DNA from: Cyanobacteria bacterium HKST-UBA04 | Lineage (GTDB): Bacteria > Cyanobacteriota > Vampirovibrionia > Vampirovibrionales > JAGQHJ01 | NCBI GenBank assembly: GCA_020431915.1 | Contig: JAGQHJ010000009.1 | Coordinates: 1 to 52,187, forward strand | Reading direction: 5' to 3' | DNA length: 52,187 nt | Shown: positions 9,219-18,132 of the stretch, piece after piece | How positions within the stretch are numbered: the first letter of the stretch is position 1 | Layout: each line of letters opens with the position of its first letter | Translations under genes and position numbers: made by a program | The notes under the pieces: generated by a model | Told to the model about the DNA's origin: nothing | The model's database searches: none | Seen by the model: only the letters and a program-made list of their open reading frames with translations

Positions 9219-10145
9219 ATGCCCTTTTTTATGGATCTTGTATTTACGCCCCTGCTCGAGGCCTGCAAGCCGTTCAGGATACTGGAGATCGGATCCGGCC
9301 AGGGGCAGTTGACCCGCCAACTGGTGACCTATTGCCGGACCCACCAGTCGCCTCAGTACCCGGTGCATCTGGATGTGGTAGACCAGCCATATCAGTACGA
9401 TGTGGATTGGGTTAAACGGCAATATGCCCGCTGGGCATCGTTTCATCAGCAGGCTAGTGTTGATTTTTTGCCGGAAATGGCCTATGCCCCGGACATGGTC
9501 TTCCTGCACGGGGACATGAACTGGTATACGGTGTTCCATGAGCTGACACACCTGCAAACCCTGTCGCGCCGGTACCGCCGGCCCATGCCCGTGACGGTGG
9601 TCATGCATGTGGGTTGGCCGTATGGCCGTCGGGACAACTACAAGGCCCCGGAGAAGATCCCGTCGATGTTCCGTCACCCCTATAAGCGCCGGGGCATCAA
9701 GGTGGGGCAACGCGCGTTGTCCGACGACCCCAGGCAGGGGCTGATGGGCGAAAGCCTGAATGCCGCCGAACCCTATGGCCCGCGTAACGGTGTGTTGACG
9801 GCGGTCGAGGATTTTCTGAAAACATCGCCTGACTCGATGGAGCTGGTGCGTATTGAAGGCCACCAGGGGCTTGCCCTTCTGGTACATCCGCAGTGGGTAG
9901 ACACCCTGCCGGCTTTGGCCACCCTGCTCGAAGCGTTTCGCTTGTCGCCCGTGATGATGCAGACCATGCAAGCCCTGGAGCGTGACCGGTTGCGACTGGC
10001 CGAGGCCCTGGTTTCGATGCAGCACCAGGCTCGAACCCACGAGGCCGAACAACTGTTGGGATTAACCAATACGGGCTATCCTTCAGCCCTGATGGCCAAC
10101 TCCATTGTGCTGGCCCCCGATGAGCTGGATATTCACGTTACCTAA
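9219..10145 (+). CDS. class I SAM-dependent methyltransferase-like protein, 308 aa
   Basis: The N-terminus carries a SAM-binding glycine-rich loop, RILEIGSGQGQLTRQL (about residues 20-35), followed by an acidic strand end VHLDVVDQP, as in Rossmann-fold methyltransferases. FLHGDMNWYTVFHELTHL and the later VVMHVGWPYGRRDNYKAP resemble the methyltransferase/cephalosporin-hydroxylase-like class linked to glycan or small-molecule modification. The substrate is unknown. The C-terminal 60 residues are probably helical (SPVMMQTMQALERDRLRLAEAL). No strong Shine-Dalgarno sequence precedes ATG 9219; an in-frame ATG lies four codons in. The SET-domain gene is convergent, with about 30 nt between them. Confidence 0.7.
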   Translation: MPFFMDLVFTPLLEACKPFRILEIGSGQGQLTRQLVTYCRTHQSPQYPVHLDVVDQPYQYDVDWVKRQYARWASFHQQASVDFLPEMAYAPDMVFLHGDMNWYTVFHELTHLQTLSRRYRRPMPVTVVMHVGWPYGRRDNYKAPEKIPSMFRHPYKRRGIKVGQRALSDDPRQGLMGESLNAAEPYGPRNGVLTAVEDFLKTSPDSMELVRIEGHQGLALLVHPQWVDTLPALATLLEAFRLSPVMMQTMQALERDRLRLAEALVSMQHQARTHEAEQLLGLTNTGYPSALMANSIVLAPDELDIHVT

Positions 10146-10174
10146 CCCCGGGTTATGGGCGCTGGTCGCCGAAT

Positions 10175-10888
10175 TTAGGTGGTTTCGTTCAGGTAGCGGC
10201 GCTTGAGATACCGGGCCACGTTGTTCAGGCCGTATTTTTGTACCAGCCACCGGTAGTCCCAGGGCCGGGTTGCCCCGCGACAGGCGGCGGTTCCGCAGGT
10301 GCAGTGCCAGTTTACATCGGGATTACCTTGGGCATCCGAGGTGCCGTAGTCGTAGGTGATTTCCTGGCCGGGCAATATGGGAAACCGGGCATACAGCACG
10401 TCGTTTCCGGTCAACAGGGTATTGGGCTCGCAGCTGTGGTTAATGTAGTTGGTGGGGTCCAGCTCGTAGCGGCCCCATTTGTCGGGGCCCTGCACCGAGT
10501 AGATGTCGTCGGCCACCTGCAGGCTTTGACGCTGCACGGTTTCGGGCAGCCGACGCAACTGTGCGCCGGTATAAAAATCGCCCTGCAGGATGCTGACGAT
10601 TTCGCCGGGGGCAATGGGTCGTCCGTTGGGTTTGACGAACAGGCCGAACTGGCCGTCGGGCTTGCGCCTGACCTGCAAGTCCGGGTTGATGAAAGCGTTC
10701 TGGAAGACCAGGCCCTTGGGACAGCTTAACGGTGGCACCGAGCCGGTCTGGCGGGCAAACTGGTCGACAGGGTTCGGCCATGCGGGTCGGGCCGGCTGAA
10801 ACCGGCTTTGAGAGGGCGGCGCAAAACCACCGGCCGCACGCGACGGGCTGCAGCAGCATGGGGGTGGGGTGGAAAGCGGGTAAGGCAT
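10175..10888 (-). CDS. SET-domain protein (putative protein lysine methyltransferase), 237 aa
   Basis: SET domains transfer a methyl group from SAM to protein lysines. The core signatures are present: NHSCEPN (about residues 150-156), EITYDYGT (about 176-183) and a post-SET cysteine cluster CTCGTAAC (about 196-203), which in eukaryotic SET enzymes binds zinc with the NHSC cysteine. The domain begins near residue 65 with a typical G-F-L strand (GQFGLFVKPN). The first 55 residues are Pro/Ser/Cys-rich and probably disordered. ATG 10888 has AGGG 7 nt upstream; ATG 10894 is too close to it. No signal peptide is evident. Bacterial SET proteins can be housekeeping enzymes or secreted effectors acting on host proteins; this sequence alone does not decide. 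Confidence 0.88.
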   Translation of the reverse strand: MPYPLSTPPPCCCSPSRAAGGFAPPSQSRFQPARPAWPNPVDQFARQTGSVPPLSCPKGLVFQNAFINPDLQVRRKPDGQFGLFVKPNGRPIAPGEIVSILQGDFYTGAQLRRLPETVQRQSLQVADDIYSVQGPDKWGRYELDPTNYINHSCEPNTLLTGNDVLYARFPILPGQEITYDYGTSDAQGNPDVNWHCTCGTAACRGATRPWDYRWLVQKYGLNNVARYLKRRYLNETT

Positions 10889-10962
10889 CGTCATACCCTA
10901 GTAACGCAGGGCAACGAAAAAAGTTGACAGCCTATCTTGGGGCCCCCTTTAACCAGACGCCC

Positions 10963-11460
10963 CTAAGCCAAAAGAACCGTCTCCCCATGGGTCTTGGCCC
11001 AGTGCTGATTAAACTGGATGGTGGCCATTGCCTGCATCTCGTGGACGGGTATTTCGGAGGTGCGGGGCAACGTTCCCAGAGCCTTCGAGCGGCCCAGGGG
11101 CAGCTCGTGGGTGTAAAGGGCGTTGTCTGCTTCACCGGTTATTAATAGCCGGCTGTGGTGAAGGCCCTCGGCAATCATGCTGGGGGAAGGGAACTCGGTT
11201 AGCAGCACAGTATGGGGCTCAGGGCGATCATGCTGCTTGGCGTAGTTCAGTACCACCTCGTCAACGGCGTTTTCCAGGCTGCCAGAACTGCCGGGACAAC
11301 CGAGTTTAAGGGCGGCATCAACCACAAACTGCCAAAAAGGTCGACGAGCCTTGGCTTTTTTGTGGGCCCGGTCCAGAACGGGGCCGCTAATCAGCTCGAC
11401 CGTTCCGAATCTCGGAAACGTTCTTGTAACCGGCCCCAGGGGGCTGATACGTGTCATCAT
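10963..11460 (-). CDS. hypothetical protein, 165 aa
   Basis: I do not recognise this protein. It has a mixed alpha/beta pattern with no membrane segment, for example RRPFWQFVVDAALKLGC, HTVLLTEFPSPSMIAEGL and HEMQAMATIQFNQHWAKTH. GAGG lies 5 nt before ATG 11460 and 8 nt before the next ATG 11457, so translation is well supported. The gene precedes the SET-domain gene on the same strand with about 75 nt between, so the two could be co-transcribed and functionally linked. That link is inference only. Confidence 0.65.
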   Translation of the reverse strand: MMTRISPLGPVTRTFPRFGTVELISGPVLDRAHKKAKARRPFWQFVVDAALKLGCPGSSGSLENAVDEVVLNYAKQHDRPEPHTVLLTEFPSPSMIAEGLHHSRLLITGEADNALYTHELPLGRSKALGTLPRTSEIPVHEMQAMATIQFNQHWAKTHGETVLLA

Positions 11461-11669
11461 CCATACCTCACTGTTGTCTAGGTGTGTCGTGTGTTGTGTC
11501 GTGCTGCCGTGCGGGCTGTCCAGACAATGGGTTTCTGGCGGGGCAGCACCAACGGCCCTGACGGTCCTAAGGCCCCTAACATTCCCGATATTTGCGGTGT
11601 CTCGGCCCTGCCGGCGGTTGGGCTGAGAACAGCAGAGAACAAAAAAGATAAAGTAGAGAAAGAAAAAAA

Positions 11670-11754
11670 TGGTGTCGGAGAGGGGACTTGAACCCCTACA
11701 CCTTGCGGTACACGCCCCTCAAGCGTGCGCGTCTACCGATTCCGCCACTCCGAC
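11670..11754 (-). tRNA. tRNA-Leu (anticodon GAG), CCA encoded
   Basis: On the minus strand the acceptor stem GTCGGAG pairs with CTCCGAC. It is followed by D-arm GCGG-AATCGGTAGA-CGCG, anticodon stem CACGC/GCGTG with loop TTGAGGG (anticodon GAG), a long variable arm TACCGCAAGGTGT typical of leucine tRNAs, and T-arm AGGGG-TTCAAGT-CCCCT. Discriminator A and a genomic CCA end the gene, followed by a T-rich tail suitable for termination. Confidence 0.96.
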
Positions 11755-11774
11755 ACACCTGTTTTTGGGAGGGC

Positions 11775-11804
11775 TGGCAAGCCGGGGTGGGGACAGGCTT
11801 GCCA
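11775..11804. repeat. inverted repeat between tRNA-Leu and glyS
   Basis: TGGCAAGCC (11775-11783) and GGCTTGCCA (11796-11804) form a perfect 9-bp stem with a 12-nt loop. It lies just upstream of both the tRNA gene (minus) and glyS (plus), so it could be part of either leader. It has no T-run on the plus strand. Confidence 0.45.
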
Positions 11805-11958
11805 AGGCGTCTAATGAGTGTACGCAGCCCATTGCACCCTGTCAATGAGGATGGCTGCCTCCGGTTGTCTTGGCTTGAGGAAACACCGGGTTTACAGGAC
11901 AATAAACCCTTGGGCCTTCCCGGTTTGTATCGTCTTGTTATAAGGGCATGGCGCGCCA

Positions 11959-14085
11959 ATGGTTGCCAATCAGGATTATCTGCTTGAAGTGGGTTGCGAA
12001 GAGCTCCCCGCCCCGTTTCTGGCGACAGTACCCGAGGAGTTGGGCCGCAGGGTCGAGCAAATGCTTGATGCCCAGCAGCTTACCCACGAGGGGGTGCACG
12101 TTGACCTGACACCGCGCCGGATTGCCTTGTTTATTAAGGCCCTGGTCGATCGACAGCCGGACATAGACGAAGTGGTTAAGGGTCCGCCGGCTTCGGTGGC
12201 CTTTGATGCCCAAGGCCAGCCGACGAAGGCTGCCGAAGGGTTTGCCCGAAAGTTTGGGGCCGAACTGGCCGACCTGAAACGTGAAACCATTGACGGCACC
12301 GACTATGTGGTATGCCGCCGCCAGGAAGCTGGCCAGCCGGTACAGGCCGTTTTGGCCGAGCAATTGCCCCAGGTGGTGCTGGGTTTGCCGGGGTCGCATT
12401 TCATGATGTGGGATACCTCAGAGATTCGCTTTTCCCGGCCCATTCGGTGGTTGCTATCGTTGTACGGCAGCGAGGTATTGCCCCTGACCATCGGGCTGTG
12501 CCAGGCGTCAAACCGGACCATGGGGCACCGCTTTTTTGCCCAGACGCAGCCGGTGGTGGTGCCTTCGGTAGATGCCTACAAGCAGCAACTGCACGAGCAG
12601 GGGGCTGTGATGGTGGATTGTGCCGCCCGTCGCCAAGCCATTGTTGAAATGGTGCGTGCCCGGGCTGCCGAGCTTGGTGGGACGGTCGATACCCATGACG
12701 ACCTGCTCGATACCGTCACAATGATTGTGGAAACCCCCAGCATCATCGATGGCCGCTTTAAGGAAGCGTTTCTGGAGCTGCCCAAGCCCGTGATTGAAAC
12801 CGTGATGATTGCCCACCAGAAGTACTTCCCCGTGCAATCGGCTTCAAGCGACGGGGGGTTGCTGCCTTATTTTCTGACGGTGTCGAACAACCCCAACCCC
12901 GATGCCGTGCCCCAGATTCGGGCCGGTAACGAGAAAGTGCTGACTGCCCGGTTGGAGGATGCCGCCTTCTTCTTCAACGAGGATCGCAAGCGCCCGTTGG
13001 CCGAGTACGTTGAAAACCTCAAGGGGATGGCTTTCCAGAAAGGCCTGGGGTCGGTTTACGACAAGTCTGTCCGCCTGGCCACCCTTATTGAAAATGGATT
13101 GGCTGGCTGCTTTGGCCTGGGCGAGGAAGAGACGGCGCAGGCTGTAAGGGCTGCCCACTTGTGCAAGGCGGACCTGGCCACGCAAATGGTGTTTGAACTG
13201 ACCGAACTGCAGGGGGTGATGGGGTATCATTACGCCCTGCACAGCGGCGAATCGCCGGTGGTGGCCCGTGCCATCGAAGACCACTATACCCCGCGCTTCT
13301 ATGGTGATCGTGTGGCGAAGCACCCCGTCAGCCAAGCGGTGTCTGTGGCCGACAAGCTTGATACGCTCGTGGCCGTGTTTAGCCAGCCGGATGCCAAGCT
13401 GCCCACCGGTTCGAAAGACCCGATGGGGCTGCGTCGCCTGACGAATGGCCTGCTGGCCACCCTGATTCAGAACCAGCGGGTGCTGGATTTGAACCACGCC
13501 CTGGGTCTGGCCTTTGATAATCTGGGTGATCTGGCCAGTGACACGGCGGCCAATACCCTGTCGCGTATCGTCGACTTCATGCTGCAGCGGTTTAAAGGCT
13601 ACCTGCTTGAGCAGCAGTATCGCTACGATTTGGTTGATGCGGTGCTCAACGCCCAGGCGTCTGCCTGGACCGACGTCAACGATGTGATTGCCCGCCTTGA
13701 GGCCCTCAAGGCGTTTACCCAAAACCCGGAGTTTGTACCGGTTTACGAGTCGGCCAACCGCACGTCGCGTATTCTGGAAGCCGCCGGGCTGCAGGCCTGT
13801 GACCTGAAGGACATTGACGCAAGCTTGTTTGAAGGCGGGCCAGGCGGTGCCGAAGGCCAGTTGTACGACGCAGTGACCTCGCTGCAAACGGCCATCGAGT
13901 CTGGTCTTGATGCGGCCGGGCTGCTGGACCGCTTTGCCGCTGTCAACGGAGCCGTCATCCGGTTTTATGACGAGGTGCTGGTCAATGCCGATGAGGCGGC
14001 CGTCAAGAAAAACCGGTTTACCTTGCTCGGCGTGTTGCGCCAGCACTACGGCCAAGTGGCCGATTTTACCGCACTGGTGGTATAA
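11959..14085 (+). CDS. glyS: glycine--tRNA ligase beta subunit
   Basis: This is the large subunit of the alpha2-beta2 bacterial glycyl-tRNA synthetase; it contributes tRNA recognition while the alpha subunit carries the catalytic core. The typical N-terminus LLEVGCEELPAPF is followed by LTPRRIALF and later HFMMWDTSEIRFSRPIRWLL, GHRF and KYFPVQ. An HD-like motif region (AIEDHYTPRFYGDRV) and a C-terminal anticodon-binding-like region ending VNADEAAVKKNRFTLL are also present. At 708 aa the length is normal. The alpha subunit gene glyQ is not adjacent, unlike in many bacteria. An extended -10 (TGTTATAAG, 11936-11944) lies about 15 nt before ATG 11959, implying a very short leader. PBP1A follows 12 nt downstream. 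Confidence 0.96.
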   Translation: MVANQDYLLEVGCEELPAPFLATVPEELGRRVEQMLDAQQLTHEGVHVDLTPRRIALFIKALVDRQPDIDEVVKGPPASVAFDAQGQPTKAAEGFARKFGAELADLKRETIDGTDYVVCRRQEAGQPVQAVLAEQLPQVVLGLPGSHFMMWDTSEIRFSRPIRWLLSLYGSEVLPLTIGLCQASNRTMGHRFFAQTQPVVVPSVDAYKQQLHEQGAVMVDCAARRQAIVEMVRARAAELGGTVDTHDDLLDTVTMIVETPSIIDGRFKEAFLELPKPVIETVMIAHQKYFPVQSASSDGGLLPYFLTVSNNPNPDAVPQIRAGNEKVLTARLEDAAFFFNEDRKRPLAEYVENLKGMAFQKGLGSVYDKSVRLATLIENGLAGCFGLGEEETAQAVRAAHLCKADLATQMVFELTELQGVMGYHYALHSGESPVVARAIEDHYTPRFYGDRVAKHPVSQAVSVADKLDTLVAVFSQPDAKLPTGSKDPMGLRRLTNGLLATLIQNQRVLDLNHALGLAFDNLGDLASDTAANTLSRIVDFMLQRFKGYLLEQQYRYDLVDAVLNAQASAWTDVNDVIARLEALKAFTQNPEFVPVYESANRTSRILEAAGLQACDLKDIDASLFEGGPGGAEGQLYDAVTSLQTAIESGLDAAGLLDRFAAVNGAVIRFYDEVLVNADEAAVKKNRFTLLGVLRQHYGQVADFTALVV

Positions 14086-14097
14086 CAGGGTATATGT

Positions 14098-16413
14098 TTG
14101 CCGCCCGAATTCGCCAAGGAGTATCAGATCCCGCCCGCTATGGCTTTTGAGGATAGAAACCAGCCGGAAGGCGATCAAAAGGACTTTCCGACCAGCCTGC
14201 CCATTGACGAATGGTGCCATGCCAAGTTGCGGGCCAACACCAGCAGGGTGCTGCCGTGGGTCAAAAGTGCGGCCGTGTTGGGCGCGTTGGTGGTGTCACT
14301 GGGTATTGGGTACGTGGTGGCCGATGTCTTGAAGACCCTGCCGGATGTGACGGTACTTGAGGATTTTCGCCCGTTGGAGAGCAGCCGGATTTACGATCGC
14401 TACGGCAAGCTGCTGGCCAATATTCAGGGGGATGAAGACCGGGCGGTGGTGGCTCTGGATGATATGTCGCACTTCGTCAAGAAGGCCGTGCTGGCCATTG
14501 AGGATACCCGCTTTTACAGACACAACGGTATCGATTTTCGCGGTACCCTGCGGGCCGTGGTGACCAACTTTCAGGCCGACGGCCATGTGCAGGGCGGCAG
14601 CACGGTAACGCAGCAGCTGGTTAAAAACCTGTTTTTGACCCCCGAGAAGTCCTACATCCGAAAGCTCAAGGAAGCTGCCCTGTCTGCCAAGGTGGAGCGG
14701 CGCTACAGCAAGGATCGCATCCTTGAGCTGTACCTGAACCAGGTGTACTTCGGCAACCAGAGCTACGGCATTGAAAAAGCCGCCCGGCGGTATTTCAAGA
14801 AATCGGCCCGGCAGCTTAACCTGGGCGAAAGTGCGGTGCTGGCCGGGTTGCTTAAGGCCCCCGAGGGGCTCTCTCCCTACAACTATCCCAAGGCGGCCAA
14901 GGCCCGCAAGGAGGAAGTGTTGGCCAAGATGTTCGAGCTGGGCTACATTACCGAGCCGCAGTATCGACGGGCCCTGAAGGATAAAATCGTTCTCAACGAT
15001 CGCAAGGCCAAATACGCCAACCACCCGTATTTTGTCACCTACCTGATTCAGGAACTCGAAGCCATGTATGGGGCCGACGTGTTGCGCCATGGCGGCCTGA
15101 ACGTGTATACCACCCTCGATCCCAAGCTGCAGGCCAAGGCCGAGGAGGTCATCGAGAAATTTGTTCGATCCGCTTCGCCTCATACCAACGTCAAGCAGGG
15201 GGCGCTGGTCTCGATGGACGTGGAGACGGGCCATATTCTGGCGATGGTCGGCGGCATCGACTTCGAGAAAAACCAGTTCAACACGGCCACGCAGTCGCGC
15301 CGGGCGGTGGGGTCCACCTTTAAGCCGTTTGTCTACCTCACCGGTATTCGGCTGGGTGTGATTTCACCCAAAACCCCCATTTCCGATCGCCCGGTCTCCT
15401 TTGGGGGCTGGTCGCCCCATAACTGGGACGGCCGGTACATGGGGGGCATGGATGTGCGTCGGGCCCTGACCCTGTCGCGCAACACCCCGACGGTTCAGGT
15501 GGCCGCCAAGGTGGGTATCAAGGAAGTCATCAAAACGGCCCGCCTGGCTGGCATTACCTCCAGAATCGATTCCTACCTGCCCAGCGCCTTGGGGTCCAGT
15601 GGCGTGTCTCCGTTGGAGTTGGTCACGGCCTATTCCACCTTTGCCCGCGGCGGGGTGTTTGTGCAGCCGACGGCGATTCAGCAAATTACCGATAACCGGG
15701 GCCGGGTCATCAAGATGCAGACCCGTGAGCCCAAGCGGGTGTTTACCCAGGACCATGTGGCGGCCGTCGTTGACATCCTGATTGATGTGGTCGAGAAAGG
15801 TACCGGGCGCAATGCCCAGTTGCCCGATCGTACCGTGGCAGGCAAGACCGGTACGACCGACCAGATTCGTGACATCTGGTTTATGGGCTTTACGCCGGAC
15901 ATGGTCTGCGGCGTCTGGTTCGGCGACCCGGCCAACCAGCCCTTGCATGGGGTGGGCAGCTATAATGCGGCCATGGCATGGCATGATTATTCGACCTACT
16001 ACTTCGAAACCTATAAGTCTCAACCGCGTCCGTTTTTCCTAGCCTCTGACGAATATGCCGCCCGCAATGGGCTGGTGCACCTGATTGACCCGGTGGGTGT
16101 GGCCCTGGCCAAGAAAAATCTGAAAAACGAAAAAGAGGATGCCTTGGCCCTGGACGCTCAAACCCTTGAGGGCGATGGCAGTGCCACGGGAGCCGGTGGC
16201 TCCAGACGATCCTCAGGCAACAATGGCCGGGCACCCACCCCATCACGCGGAGGGACGTCGGCAGCCGCATCGGCACAACCCAGACGCATTAACCGACCGC
16301 AACAAAACAGCAATTATGCCAGTCCCTCCCAGTCCGGGGGATCGAATGAAAGTCGCCAGGCCAAGTATGACCGGTGGCAAAACACCCTGGATGATTTGCT
16401 GGAACGAAACTAA
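14098..16413 (+). CDS. penicillin-binding protein 1A, bifunctional transglycosylase/transpeptidase
   Basis: A class A PBP that polymerises and cross-links peptidoglycan on the outer face of the inner membrane. A cytoplasmic tail of about 55 residues precedes one membrane helix (AAVLGALVVSLGIGYVVADV). The GT51 domain has the catalytic region AIEDTRFYRHNGIDFRG (E near 134), then GGSTVTQQLVKNLF and KDRILELYLNQVYFG. The transpeptidase has S406 in STFK, SRN in LTLSRNTP, and KTG at 583-585 (AGKTGTT). The C-terminal 100 residues are a disordered Ser/Gly/Asn-rich tail. The start is TTG 14098, with AGGG upstream in the short gap after glyS; ATG 14140 is an alternative. No other start lies in frame upstream. 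Confidence 0.94.
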   Translation: MPPEFAKEYQIPPAMAFEDRNQPEGDQKDFPTSLPIDEWCHAKLRANTSRVLPWVKSAAVLGALVVSLGIGYVVADVLKTLPDVTVLEDFRPLESSRIYDRYGKLLANIQGDEDRAVVALDDMSHFVKKAVLAIEDTRFYRHNGIDFRGTLRAVVTNFQADGHVQGGSTVTQQLVKNLFLTPEKSYIRKLKEAALSAKVERRYSKDRILELYLNQVYFGNQSYGIEKAARRYFKKSARQLNLGESAVLAGLLKAPEGLSPYNYPKAAKARKEEVLAKMFELGYITEPQYRRALKDKIVLNDRKAKYANHPYFVTYLIQELEAMYGADVLRHGGLNVYTTLDPKLQAKAEEVIEKFVRSASPHTNVKQGALVSMDVETGHILAMVGGIDFEKNQFNTATQSRRAVGSTFKPFVYLTGIRLGVISPKTPISDRPVSFGGWSPHNWDGRYMGGMDVRRALTLSRNTPTVQVAAKVGIKEVIKTARLAGITSRIDSYLPSALGSSGVSPLELVTAYSTFARGGVFVQPTAIQQITDNRGRVIKMQTREPKRVFTQDHVAAVVDILIDVVEKGTGRNAQLPDRTVAGKTGTTDQIRDIWFMGFTPDMVCGVWFGDPANQPLHGVGSYNAAMAWHDYSTYYFETYKSQPRPFFLASDEYAARNGLVHLIDPVGVALAKKNLKNEKEDALALDAQTLEGDGSATGAGGSRRSSGNNGRAPTPSRGGTSAAASAQPRRINRPQQNSNYASPSQSGGSNESRQAKYDRWQNTLDDLLERN

Positions 16414-16448
16414 CCCCACCACAACCGACACGAGCCACCCGAGAACCG

Positions 16449-17024
16449 ATGAAACACCTGTTTATCCCCGAGCCGATGACCTATACCGGCCAACAGCTTT
16501 CCAACCACTGGATTTACAAAACCTATGGCATCATGGGGGACGCCGTTGTGGCGTTTGTCGGCCCCAGCGACATTGATTCGTCGATGATGGTGGACGTGGA
16601 GGATGTGATGAACAACGACACGATCTACTCGACCCAGATGCTTAATTTTATTGTGGAAATGTTTAACGTGTCGCTGATACAAGGGGTGCTGTACCAACGG
16701 CTCTTCTCCTCCATTATCCAGTCTCGGCTTGTCGATTGTCTGGATTCGAAAGACGCGCACCGCATTCGTCGCATTGGCGACGACTTGTTTGTAGATGGTC
16801 GCAAGAAACTATCGGTTTCCATTTGTACCGTGTCGCCCACTTCCATTTTGATCCATACGGGGCTGAACATCGAGTCGGCCGGGGCCCCGATTGAGGCTGC
16901 CGGCTTGCAATCCGAGCTGGGACTGGACGATGTCGAGGGCGTGGCCATATCCTGCATGACCCATTTTGTTGAAGAGGTGAACGATGTTCGCCGAAGTTGC
17001 TGTAAAGTAAAGGCCGTGTTTTAG
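16449..17024 (+). CDS. DUF366 family protein, 191 aa
   Basis: The opening FIPEPMTYTGQQLSNHWIYKTYGIMGDAVVAFVGP is of the DUF366 type, a small uncharacterised family of bacteria and archaea. Later conserved-looking blocks are QRLFSSIIQSRLVDCL, RRIGDDLFVDGRKKLSVSI and SILIHTGLNIESAGAP. There are no membrane segments, and the function is unknown. ATG 16449 follows an AGAACCGATG context without a strong Shine-Dalgarno. The gene lies 35 nt after PBP1A and 4 nt before the SPOR-domain gene, suggesting one operon. Confidence 0.75.
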   Translation: MKHLFIPEPMTYTGQQLSNHWIYKTYGIMGDAVVAFVGPSDIDSSMMVDVEDVMNNDTIYSTQMLNFIVEMFNVSLIQGVLYQRLFSSIIQSRLVDCLDSKDAHRIRRIGDDLFVDGRKKLSVSICTVSPTSILIHTGLNIESAGAPIEAAGLQSELGLDDVEGVAISCMTHFVEEVNDVRRSCCKVKAVF

Positions 17025-17028
17025 CCTT

Positions 17029-17748
17029 ATGAAACGATCCGCCGTTATCGTGATCTTCCTGGTGTCCATGACCGCAACCTTGATGGTGATGGTGGTTGGG
17101 TATGCCTTGTTTTTCAAGGACGACCAGCAGGTGGTCAACAACCAGCAGGTGCAGGAAATATCTAGCCAGGGTGATCCGGCCGAACCGGATACCGTGCCCT
17201 GGCTTGAGGAACCCCAACCCATCGAATCGGTGGGCGAACCGGTTGATATGAATCTGCCCGAGGCCCAGAAAACCGACGACCCTGCGGCCGAGCAGGACGA
17301 GGCTTCCAACGCCAACGGCAAAGATCTTCAAACGCCCTATGGGCAGGATACCCCTATTTTCCCGGATGCCGTGCCGCCACCGGCTGACCCGAAGTCCAAC
17401 CCGGTGCCGTTGCCCGAGCTAATACCCGGCGGCCATGCCCCCATGCCGGCTGAGCCCGAAGGGCCGCCTTATGTGGACAACCCTTCGCCGAGCCCGGCAT
17501 CGGGTAAGCAAGGGGCGGCCTCGGCCAAGTCCAGCCTGTATTATGTTGTTCTGAGCGGTTTTGCCAGTCAGCAGGCCGCCGAGGATGCCTTGGTACGAAT
17601 CCAGGACAAGCAGTTGAATGCCCCGGCCTTTATCCGGGTGATGGGCAGCCGTGTGGTATTGCAGTTTGGGGTGTTTAGCGAGCGGGCCAATGCCGAGCAG
17701 ATGGCTCAGCAGCTGCGGCAAAAAGGTATTAACGTTACGGTTCAATAG
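17029..17748 (+). CDS. SPOR-domain membrane protein, 239 aa
   Basis: One N-terminal membrane helix (AVIVIFLVSMTATLMVMVVGYALFF, residues 5-29) is followed by a long Pro/Asp/Glu-rich linker and a C-terminal SPOR domain (about residues 167-239: YYVVLSGFASQQAAEDALVR, VVLQFGVFSERANAEQMAQQL). SPOR domains bind peptidoglycan stripped of stem peptides, as found at division sites. Topology is therefore inside-out with the domain in the periplasm. Location directly behind PBP1A and DUF366 fits a cell-wall role. ATG 17029 is 4 nt after the previous stop. Confidence 0.88.
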   Translation: MKRSAVIVIFLVSMTATLMVMVVGYALFFKDDQQVVNNQQVQEISSQGDPAEPDTVPWLEEPQPIESVGEPVDMNLPEAQKTDDPAAEQDEASNANGKDLQTPYGQDTPIFPDAVPPPADPKSNPVPLPELIPGGHAPMPAEPEGPPYVDNPSPSPASGKQGAASAKSSLYYVVLSGFASQQAAEDALVRIQDKQLNAPAFIRVMGSRVVLQFGVFSERANAEQMAQQLRQKGINVTVQ

Positions 17749-17775
17749 GGTCTAGCAGACTCTAATGGGCTCAAA

Positions 17776-17815
17776 AAGCTTTGGTGCGGCGGGATTGGGC
17801 CGGTTTTTTTAGCTT
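17776..17815 (+). terminator. possible terminator after SPOR gene
   Basis: AAGCT (17776-17780) and AGCTT (17811-17815) flank a weak CGGC (17787-17790)/GCCG (17799-17802) stem that ends in seven Ts (17804-17810). The T-run is good but the stem is short. Confidence 0.35.
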
Positions 17816-17937
17816 GGGTTTATTTACGTCGATACCTTGCTCAATACAGCGTGCATCGGCACGTATAAGGGCTTAAGCGGTCTGTTCAGGTTTAAAGGTC
17901 AGGCCGTCGCAGGTCAGACCGAAAGGTATCGCGGTGT

Positions 17938-18120
17938 ATGGAAATTTATCCTTCGTTGCAAAAAAAGCTGGTGGCATTCAGCAAGTTGAATGTGGAAATG
18001 GCACCGGCCTATGCTGTTAATACAAACTATCCGGCACCGCAGTGGGCTGGTGGCCACACCAACTGGAACGATTTGAAACTCGATTCGTTTGAGATGACGT
18101 CGTTTACGACGTTGATTTAA
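17938..18120 (+). CDS. small hypothetical protein, 60 aa
   Basis: I do not recognise this protein. It starts MEIYPSLQKKLVAFSK and ends DSFEMTSFTTLI, is rich in Asn, Tyr and Trp in the middle (NTNYPAPQWAGGHTNWND), and has no membrane helix. AAAGG lies about 11 nt upstream of ATG 17938. It is convergent with the large fusion gene, whose stop lies 12 nt away. The composition is more protein-like than that of random frames nearby. Confidence 0.5.
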   Translation: MEIYPSLQKKLVAFSKLNVEMAPAYAVNTNYPAPQWAGGHTNWNDLKLDSFEMTSFTTLI

Positions 18121-18132
18121 GGCCTCGGAGAA

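Noticed and set aside
12844-14220. 458-codon minus-strand ORF opposite glyS
   Set aside because: Antisense shadow of a clear glyS gene.
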